Source: Chitinophagaceae bacterium
GTDB taxonomy: Bacteria > Bacteroidota > Bacteroidia > Chitinophagales > Chitinophagaceae
Direction: 5' to 3'
Length of the DNA: 64,000 bases
Assembly: GCA_016710165.1 (NCBI GenBank)
Contig: JADJLJ010000002.1
Location: 867,419 to 931,418 of the forward strand
A program made the position numbers and the translations under genes. The notes below the pieces were generated by a model. That model was not told the origin of the DNA. It did no database searches and saw only the letters and a list, made by a program, of their open reading frames with translations. Numbering within the stretch: position 1 is the first letter of the stretch; each line of letters starts with the position of its first letter. Shown here one piece after another: positions 56,201 through 64,000 of the stretch.

Positions 56201-59200
56201 GGTATTGGCTAATACAACCTGTACTACCGGCAGGAATTTCACTGCCATAGCAACAGACAACAGTGGCATAAACGTAACAGCAGGAACTAAACCAAGGATC
56301 TATTACAAACGCAGTACAGACGGAAACGTTTGGAATGATAATACAAACGGAACAGACGGATGGAAATATGCAGAAGCTACAAACTCGGTTAGTCCGTTCG
56401 CATTCTTTATCGATTATTCATTGCTCAACGGCGGTACGGGCGTTACCCTGGGTAATATCGTTCAATACTTTGTAACGGTACAGGACCTGGCAGCTACGCC
56501 AAACGTGGCCATCAACAGTGGTACATTTGCCCTGGCTCCAACCAGCGTTGCCCTTACAGCAGCGGCCTTCCCGATCGGCGGTACCATTAACAGCTACGGT
56601 ATCGTGGCAGGATTGAACACCACTTTAACCGTAGGCGCAGCGGGTGATTATACTTCACTGACCGGCGCAACAGGTTTATTCAATGCCATCAATACAAATG
56701 GCCTGGTGGGCAACACTACGGTGAACATCCTCGATGCATCCGTAACAGAAACCGGCGCCATTGCATTGAACCAGATACAGGATGGCGGTTGTAACGCAGT
56801 GGCTTATACGCTGCTTATTAAACCAAATACTGGCGTTACCGGTACTTTGACCGGAACACTCAATAACAGGGCGCTGATCAGGATACTGAGCAGCAACGTA
56901 ACCCTTGATGGTTCAAACAGCGGCGGAACAACCCGCGACCTTACCATTACCAATACCAGCACCACCGGACCTTCAGTGCTGCTGATCGGTTCAACCGGTA
57001 CAACAGCAGTAACCGGAACAACGCTTAAGAACAGCATCGTCATCAACGGATCGCAGAATTCATCGGCTGTGGCGTTGTCGGATTCAGCATTGGGTAACCC
57101 GGGTTACTTCAATAACATCACCGTTCAGAATAACAGCATCCAGCAGGCATTTATCGGTGTGTATGCCAATGCAGTGGTTGCAACCGGAAACGGAAGCGGT
57201 ACCCTGTTCACCGGAAATGACCTGAATACTGCCGGCGCCAACTCCATCCGGCTGGTAGGTCTTTATGCACAGGGGGTTGACGGTGTTACCATCTCAAACA
57301 ACAACATCGCCAACATGTCCAATTCCCTGGCTGAATCGCCCAGGGCCATCTGGCTGGCAACCGGAACCAACAGTGGTACCGTTTCACAAAACAATATCTC
57401 CACGCTGGCATCAACCAATACGGGAGCATTTGCCTTGACCGGTATCTATGTAACACCGGGCACCGGTGCTACGGGCATCACCGTGAATAACAATACCATC
57501 AGTGGTTTGACCAATGCCGGAACGGGTGCTACGTTTGGCGGTATCATAACTACCAGCCCCAACACGAATGTTACCAATAATACCATTTCTAATCTGACCC
57601 AGAACGGGGCCAGCTCTTCCATCGGTGCGTATGGTATTGTGCAGAGCGGTGCAAATAATGCTACCGTATCTGGTAATTCGGTCTCCGGAATACTGTCTAC
57701 CACCAGCGCAACACCCATTGGTATCGGTGTGCAGGGTGCCAGCACCAATATGAATATTTTCCGGAACAGCATTTCCAACATCAAGAATACCAATACCACC
57801 GGTTGGGGGGCTCACGGGATCCAGCTGGCTTCCAGTTCCACAACGGCCAATATCAATGTATACAACAACCTGGTGTATGATGTGGCAGCGGATGGCTTTA
57901 ACGGCATTACAGCAACCGACAACGGCTATGGTATCATGGTTCAGTCAGGCGGTGGTTATAATATCCGCTTCAACAGCATCAACATGAACACCGACCAGCC
58001 TGATATAGTTGGAAGGCCTGCTGCCATCAATATCTCATCCGGTATCACCACAGCGGCATCACTGGATATACGCGATAATATCTTTGCCAACACGCAGACA
58101 ACGGGTAACCGCTATGCCATCATCAGCGGCGCAGCCAATACCGTGTTCAGCAATATCAACTACAACGATTACTATTCAACCGGGTTAGTGGGTTATAACG
58201 GTACCACCGAATACGCCAACCTGGCCGCCTGGCAGGCAGCCAGCGCACAGGATGCGAACAGTGTGGCCGCAGATCCGTTGTTCACCACACCTACAAACCT
58301 GAACCTGCAGGCAACATCGCCTTTGATAGGTTCCGGTGTTACCATCGGTGGTATCACGAACGACTTTGTGAACTCAACCCGTAACAGCCCACCGTCGATC
58401 GGTGCGTATGAGAACAAGATCGTGGTAGCTGCCACCGTGTTCCTGCACGGCGCATTCAGCTCCGGACTGAGCCGTCATAAAGATGTGAGTGCAGCATGGG
58501 CTGCCGTGCTGAATGCAAATGCATTGAGCCAGCCTTACAGCGGCGCTCCGTTCAACTATGCAGGTACCGAGAGCGTATCAGCCGGCTTCTTCACATCAAC
58601 CGTTGCCACAACCGATATTACCGATTGGGTACTGGTTGAATTAAGGGATGCCGTAACCCCAACCACCGTTGTGAGCACGCGTGCGGCATTTGTGCGGGAA
58701 GATGGGCTGATCGTTGACGTGGATGGCGTATCACCTGTTGCGTTCAAAGGATTTGCTGCTGGTAACTACTTCATCACCATCAGGCACCGCAACCACCTGG
58801 GTGTTCGTTCAGCAACCGCACAATTGATAGATGGTGCTGTTGCCCCAACGGCGTACGACTTCAGCAGTGCACAGGCGCAGGCATACCAGGACCCGGCCAT
58901 ACTTGCCCTGCCTTCACCGAATAATAACAATGCCATGAACTCGGTAGGCGGTAAATTTGTTCTGTGGGGTGGTAATGGTAATGCGAATAATACAACAAGG
59001 GCCAACGGGCCGCTTGCCCAGAATGATTACTCGTTCCTGATCACCACCACGCTGGCTGGTAACGTAACCGGGAATATCCCGAACGTGTACAGCAGGGCCG
59101 ATTATAACATGGATGGAACCGTAAGGGCGAACGGGCCACTTACTCAGAACGATTACTCATTCCTGATCACGACAAGCCTGGGAGGAAGTGTAACCAAGAT

Positions 59201-59219
59201 CATAACTCAACATCAATAA
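47212..59219 (+). pseudogene. Giant (about 4,000 aa) beta-helix surface protein with dockerin-like end, frameshifted once
   Basis: Two frames (to 53328, and from 53181) encode one protein. ATG 47212 leads to a signal peptide (MRKLCLLLLTVCFATFVNAQ, possible start 47239). Five parallel beta-helix modules of about 490-800 aa follow, starting near 47290, 49893, 51873, 53770 and 56625. Modules 2-4 open with a TYTVGxGGxYxxxTAAxAxY motif, module 5 with a variant (TVGAAGDYTSLTG); the modules end GADEF or IGAYE. Ig-like linkers (such as PVLYWRINAGSYNAA) separate them. The last part (about 58430-59219) has FLHGAFSSGLSRHKDVSAAW, WVLVELRDAV and two Asp/Asn loops, NANNTTRANGPLAQNDYSFL and ADYNMDGTVRANGPLTQNDY. 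It lacks a T9SS tail. The frames join near 53310-53318, where K(V)TRNVTTPTIGAYEQ appears. No gene is lost, so the break may be an error. Confidence 0.85.
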
Positions 59220-59239
59220 TCCTACAATAAATTAAAACA

Positions 59240-60404
59240 ATGAAAATGAAACAGATTTTTGTACTGATAACAGGATTGATGCTGGCCCTTGGAAGCCAGG
59301 CACAATTAATACACGGCTCCATCCAGCCCAGCGTGGGTGGCATCAACAGAGTTGATATCCTTTTCAGACCAACGTATACCAGTGCAGCCGGAGAGTATGT
59401 GAATTATGTCCAGTTCTGTGTAGCAATACCTTCGGCGGTTTCCGGAGGTGTTACGGCATCCCTGACGGGTGTCGGGAATTTTGCTACTTTAGTATTTCAA
59501 CAGGATGCACCTTACACATATGCGTCTACCGGTGAAAGGATATTTACCTGGGTATGGCCTGAACCCGGCTGTAACTGCAATGTCATGGACTGCAGGTACC
59601 GAATTCATCGGGGCCACGGTCACGTTCCAGGGTAACCCATCCGCTGCTGCCCAGGTTAGGGTAGTGGATTATACAAATTATGGTGGCGGAACCAACAGCA
59701 ATACTTATTATGCGATTACATCAACTGCTGGCGATCGCACGGATTATGCCAGCCTGTTCTATCAGAATGCAGGTGTAAGTACTACAGGTACTTATGGTAA
59801 TGCCGACCAGTTTGTGCGTACGGATGGTAACATCACATTGCCTGTTGGCCTGCTGAGCTTCAATGGCTATAAAGATGGTACACGTAACCAGTTGCGCTGG
59901 ATAACCAGCACCGAGCAGAATAACCTTGGCTTTGAAGTACAGCGTTCACTGGATGGAGTGAACTACAGCAGCATCGGTTTTGTGAATTCGCTGGCGAACG
60001 GGGGCAACAGTTCCATTCAGTTGAATTATGCATTTACGGATAATAATGTAACCGGCACCAAACAATTCTACCGCCTGCGCCAGGCCGACCTCAGTGGCGG
60101 CAGCAAGCTGAGTAATATTGTGGTGCTGAAGTCTGATAAACCAACGTTGATAACCATCGACGGCATGTTCCCGAACCCGGCCACTACCGTGGTGAACCTG
60201 ATGATATCATCACCGGTGAAGGACAAACTGACGATGACCGTTGTTGACATGAGCGGCCGTACCATGATGCAGCGCAGCCTGAACGTGGAAACCGGAAGCA
60301 ATACCTTACCGGTGGATGTATCGGGCCTGGCAGGCGGCACCTATATGGTGCGCATGATCAGCAGCACCGGCGAAGTGACCACCGGTAAGCTGGTGAAGCA
60401 ATAA
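59240..60404 (+). pseudogene. T9SS-sorted protein with cohesin-like domain, frameshifted
   Basis: Signal peptide MKMKQIFVLITGLMLALGSQAQ. The first domain (about 25-165) looks like a beta-sandwich: GINRVDILFRPTYTSAAGEY, NYVQFCVAIPSAVSGGVTAS, then after the frame change AVTAMSWTAGTEFIGATVTF. A fibronectin-like segment (LPVGLLSFNGYKDGTRNQLR) and a T9SS type A sorting domain (GMFPNPATTVVNLMISSPVK ... GTYMVRMISSTGEVTTGKL) follow in the second frame. The frames join at the CCC run 59574-59576: with one C fewer the product reads WVWPEPAVTAMSW. The strand order of the first domain resembles cohesin folds (inference). It lies 20 bp after the giant gene, so they are likely co-transcribed. A terminator is at 60425. 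Confidence 0.75.
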
Positions 60405-60424
60405 CCCCTTAAGATAGAATGCGA

Positions 60425-60454
60425 AGGGCTGTGTGAGAACACGGCCCTTTTTTT
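60425..60454 (+). terminator. Terminator after the T9SS protein
   Basis: AGGGCTGTGT (60425-60434), loop GAGA, ACACGGCCCT (60439-60448; one G-U pair), then seven T. Confidence 0.88.
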
Positions 60455-60550
60455 GTTTTTACCGCAGAGGTTTTTTTTACCGCAGAGAACGCAGAGGAGG
60501 AACCGCAAAGGGCGCAAAGAAAGACCTTTGCGGACTTTGCGCTAACCTTT

Positions 60551-60757
60551 GCGTTCTCTGCGGTAAAACCTCCGCGTTCTCTGCGGTAAAACCTCTGCGT
60601 TCTCTGCGGTAAAACCTCTGCGTTCTCTGCGGTAAAACCTCCGCGTTCTCTGCGGTAAAACCTCTGCGTTCTCTGCGGTAAAACCTCCGCATTCTCTGCG
60701 GTAAAACCTCCGCGTTCTCTGCGGTAAAACCTCCGCGTTCTCTGCGGTAAAAATCTT
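60551..60757. repeat. Nine-unit tandem repeat, period 23 bp
   Basis: GCGTTCTCTGCGGTAAAACC plus TCC/TCT repeats nine times with start points 60551, 60574 ... 60735. Unit 7 has GCATTCT. Degenerate words CCGCAGAGAACGCAGAGG appear just upstream (60479-60497) on the opposite strand. Frames through it encode repeat peptides (RREHRGFTAENAEV-like) and are not genes. It lies in a 533-bp gap that otherwise has only the terminator. Confidence 0.95.
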
Positions 60758-60937
60758 TGCGGTTAAACACCCGTAAATGGGTAACGAAAAATTCATCTTC
60801 AAAACCCTTGATAAACCAGGTATTTTTACTATATTGATACCCGTTTCGGATACAATACTCCTTTAAAAGATTCCAGGCTCATCCCTCAGACTGCAGGCAG
60901 GACATTTTTCAAAACAAAAGAACAGGATCTGATAATT

Positions 60938-63413
60938 ATGAGAGCATTCATATTGTTCATGTCATTGTTTTTATGCCAGGGCATCCATGCTGCTACGTAT
61001 TATATCAGCCCTTCGGGCAATGATACAACCGGCGACGGCAGCCTCACCCTGCCCTGGGCCAGTTTACACAAGGCAACCACCCAGGTGATCACGGCAGGCG
61101 ATACCATCCGGGTGCTGCCGGGGGTTTATTATGAGACCGAAGAATGTTTTTTGGCCGTAGGAGTCAACATCCTGGGGTCCGGCATCGGGTCTTCTTTCAT
61201 CAACAGCCAGTACAGTAATTATTTTTCCACTTTCCTCACCCTCAGTTCGCCGGACGGCACCATCGGCAACCAGTTCATATCCGGGCTCAGCATCGACGGG
61301 GGCTATGTGAACGACTCCGTTTTCAAGACCTGGGTGGCCATCTGGGTCACGGGCCGTGGCTATGTGAACATCAACAACTGCCATATCACTAATTTCAAGA
61401 ACCGGGGTGTGATCTTCGACGGCAACCATGCAACCGAACCCCGCCAGGATACGAATGTGTATGCATTTTACAACCGTTTTGAATACAATACCATTCTGAA
61501 TTCGGCCGAGAACAACGGCGCTTACGGAGCCGGGCTCCTCAACATCGGCGGACAGGCGGGCATGTTCATACACAATAATAACCTGGTGCAGAACCAGCGG
61601 GATTCCTTTGCCAACGGATGGCCCATCAAGTACTGGGACAATGGCTGGCTGCGGGGTGTGATCATCCACAACAACACCTCATCAAATCGCCCTTCCCGGC
61701 AGCTACCCGGGGCAGGGGGGCGACTGGGATTTTGCCATCGAACTCTTCAATATCCAGGGACTGGAGGTCTTCAATAACTATATTGAAGGAAGCATTGACC
61801 TCAACTATAATTACATGGGTAATTACGATTACTGCGCCTGGATACACAACAACACATTCAACCACTCCGTGCTTAACGGCCGCACCGAAAGCGGGATCAT
61901 TTTTGAATACCGCACCGAATCGGCCCTGGTGGAAAGGAATATCTTCCGGAACATTTCGGCAGGGGTCGTTTTCAATACCCGTTCGTACCACGACCCCGGC
62001 GGCAACGATACCATGGCCGTAACACCCTCCGGGGGCTACAGCTACCTCACCGATATAGTCATCCGCAATAATCTTTTCACCAATATTTACCAGGGCAACG
62101 GGGCAGCAGCCGGGGGAGGCGTGATCTTTCACAGCGAAAGTTCGAACGATACCCAGATCAACGGCCTGGACATTGACTACAATACCATCGTGGCCCAGGA
62201 GGGCGACGAGCCCTGGTTCGGCATCTCCCTGCTGTCGTTGCAGAACGGCATGGCAAACAATGTGAACATCCGAAACAATATCGTGAATGGTTTTTTGGAG
62301 ACCTGGCTCCGGGGCGATTCATCCGTAACCAATATCAACGGCATAACGGTAACCCATAACAATGCATTTGATAATGGTTTTGGCAACGGCAATGCGCCTT
62401 CCTGGCCCGGCGGCAACCCGCAGAATTATACCTACAGCAATAACCTGAGCGTGGATCCGCAGTTCATTTCACCCACGGTTCATCACCTGCAGCCTTTATC
62501 GCCGCTCTATGGTGCGGGCACTTCCATTCCGGGGGTCAATAACGACATTCTTTACAACGGGCGCAATTACCAGCCAACCATCGGGGCCTACGAGGATAAT
62601 TTACTTTTTTCGGCCAGGCTATTCCTGCAGGGCGCTTACAGTGCCTCGCTGGGCCGGCATAAAGATGTAACGCCTGCATGGGCAGCCATACTTAATGCCC
62701 ATGCAACCATACAACCTTATGGCCCCATTTATGGATATAACGGTTTGGATTCCGTTCCGGCAGGGTTCTTTACCGATACCAATGCCAATGGTATTGCCAG
62801 CGATATCATCGACTGGGTGCTGCTTGAACTGAGGAGCACGGCTAACCCGGCAACGGTAATAAACCAGCGTGCAGCGCTGATCCGGGAAGACGGGCTTATT
62901 GTAGATACCGATGGCGTTTCGCCCGTTGCATTCAAAGGGGCGCAGGCCGGTAATTACCTGGTGAGCATCCGGCACCGGAACCACCTGGGCGTGCGTACAT
63001 CCGTTGTACAATCATTGAACGGAACGATGGCGGCACCGGTTGTATATGATTTTACCACCGCACAGTCATCAGCGTACCAGGATCCCGTGGTCTTGTCAAG
63101 TCCGCCGCCGAATAACAATAACGCGATGCTGGCATTGCCGGGAGGTAAGTTCGGGTTATGGGGAGGCAACAGCAACAGCAACACAACCGTGCGGGCCAAT
63201 GGCCCCCTGGCACAAAATGATTACCTGCATCTTATTACCAGCACCCTGGGTGGTAATATAACCATACAGCTCCCCAATGTTTACAGCAGCGCCGACATGA
63301 ATATGGACGGTACCGTGCGGGCCAATGGCCCCTTGCTGCTGAATGATTACCTCTTCCTGGTAACAACCACGCTCGCGGGTAACATAACAAGGATAATCAC
63401 ACAGCACCTGTGA
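60938..63413 (+). pseudogene. Right-handed beta-helix surface protein with dockerin-like end, frameshifted
   Basis: Signal peptide MRAFILFMSLFLCQGIHA, then a pectate-lyase-like beta-helix that begins YYISPSGNDTTGDGSLTLPW (DUF1565-like, about 20-40) and has strands such as NINNCHITNFKNRGVIFDGN and NVNIRNNIVNGFLETWLRGD. From about 62600 it shares the end of the giant protein: LQGAYSASLGRHKDVTPAW, WVLLELRSTANPATVINQRA, RHRNHLGVRTS, and dockerin-like NSNTTVRANGPLAQNDYLHL and ADMNMDGTVRANGPLLLNDY. No T9SS tail. The frames meet near CCC 61690-61692; with one C fewer the reading is LPGSYPGQGGDWDFAIELFN. Probably a paralogue of the giant's C-terminal part. Confidence 0.85.
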
Positions 63414-63439
63414 TCTTTTTTTATTCCTGATACAGGTTT

Positions 63440-63690
63440 TTACCACAAATGATTTTAACCGCAAAGGAATTAACCGCAAAGGGCGCAAAGGAGTTAACCG
63501 CAAAGGACGCAAAGCAACTTAGCGGACTTTGCGTTGCACTTTGTCTTAGCGCCCTTTGCGGTAAAAAAAACTCAAACCTTATGAGGCTTAATCAATTAAC
63601 CGCTGCCCGGGGAATGAACTTTGCGCCCTTTGCGGTTCTCTCTTAGCGCCCTCTGCGGTTAAAAAAAAACCTCAAACGTTACAGATCTCT
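63440..63690. repeat. Degenerate AACCGCAAAGGGCGCAAAGGA repeats
   Basis: Words of about 20-24 bp (TTAACCGCAAAGG[GA]CGCAAAG) recur in both orientations from about 63455 to 63670. They resemble the 23-bp family at 60551 in word type (CCGC..CGCAAAG or CCGC..CGCAGAG). Nothing else is seen in the 504-bp gap to 63918. Confidence 0.8.
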
Positions 63691-63917
63691 GCAGTAAAAA
63701 TCCTCCAAACCTTAAAGATCTCTAATAAAATGCGGAAATAAACAATACTATTTTAATATGACCCTTGCAGCATTATGCCATAATAAAGTATCTTGCAGGT
63801 GGTTTGGCATGATAAATGTGCCCGATATGTGCTTAATATCCAACAATTTCCTGCCAAAAACCGTTTCAGCAGAACTACTGCCTGAATTTTAATTGTAAAC
63901 CCTTGTTAATAGATACT

Positions 63918-64000
63918 ATGAAAAAAAATTTACTTCGTACTGTCCTTACTGTGTTTAAGTGCTGGTACCTGGGCACAGGTTAGTTTAACGAACGGAACTC
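63918..64000 (+). pseudogene. Start of a secreted protein, cut by the window end; frame broken after the start codon
   Basis: After ATG 63918 there are eight A (63921-63928). In the given frame the reading stops after 21 codons. With seven A it reads MKKIYFVLSLLCLSAGTWAQ followed by VSLTNGT, an excellent signal peptide with an AxA-type site. So the gene probably continues beyond the window and has a 1-nt insertion here. It may be the next member of the surface protein locus. Confidence 0.6.

Noticed and set aside
60551..60757. CRISPR array
   Set aside because: Units are directly adjacent, without spacers, and no cas genes are present.
60477..60802. Two minus-strand frames across the 23-bp array (FTAENAEV-type repeats)
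   Set aside because: They are translations of the tandem repeat in different frames with no start context or other domain.

Overview
The window looks like chromosomal DNA of a Bacteroidota bacterium, most probably family Chitinophagaceae (inference). Reasons: several proteins end in type IX secretion (T9SS) sorting domains, and there are DUF2807 proteins, a TonB-dependent receptor behind a TPP riboswitch, TAnnTTTG-like promoter boxes, an IspH with the Bacteroidota N-terminal extension, and few Shine-Dalgarno sequences. Ordinary core genes are mixed with large surface proteins. There is no phage, plasmid, rRNA operon or CRISPR array.

Layout. 0-8.5 kb: a membrane hydrolase, a PolX/phospholipase-D pair, then a stress-type cluster (baeRF-like release-factor relative, universal stress protein, Hsp20, lipoprotein, PPOX flavoprotein) and several small proteins. 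8.7-17 kb: AI-2E transporter, Na/Pi cotransporter, L,D-transpeptidase-like protein, PanD, DapA, a secreted esterase, RNase Z and a STAS-like protein. 17-28 kb: ClpC, a 1,444-aa calcium-repeat surface protein, Cmk, and two related T9SS proteins. 28-37 kb: IspH, GH13 amylase, HtrA, LuxC-type reductase with ferredoxin, Ddl, PASTA and rhodanese proteins. 37-46 kb: TPP riboswitch and TonB receptor, two DUF2807 proteins, an esterase lipoprotein, an initiator tRNA with an array of degenerate copies and a GIY-YIG nuclease gene, then Era and Der. 46-64 kb: a surface-adhesion locus with a roughly 4,000-aa five-module beta-helix protein, a T9SS-sorted small protein, a second beta-helix protein sharing the giant's C-terminal region, and the start of a fourth secreted protein.

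Three themes run through the window. (1) Many gaps between genes hold locus-specific tandem arrays of exactly 7 bp (some 10 bp or 23 bp), often arranged as inverted pairs between convergent genes. (2) At least seven genes are interrupted by a one-register frameshift, most at short homopolymers, and HtrA has one in-frame stop. This points to uncorrected long-read or metagenome sequence, though some lesions could be real. (3) The 47-63 kb locus suggests a two-part surface assembly: proteins ending in a duplicated dockerin-like Ca-binding motif and lacking a T9SS tail sit beside a T9SS-tailed protein with a cohesin-like beta domain. That last idea is inference.
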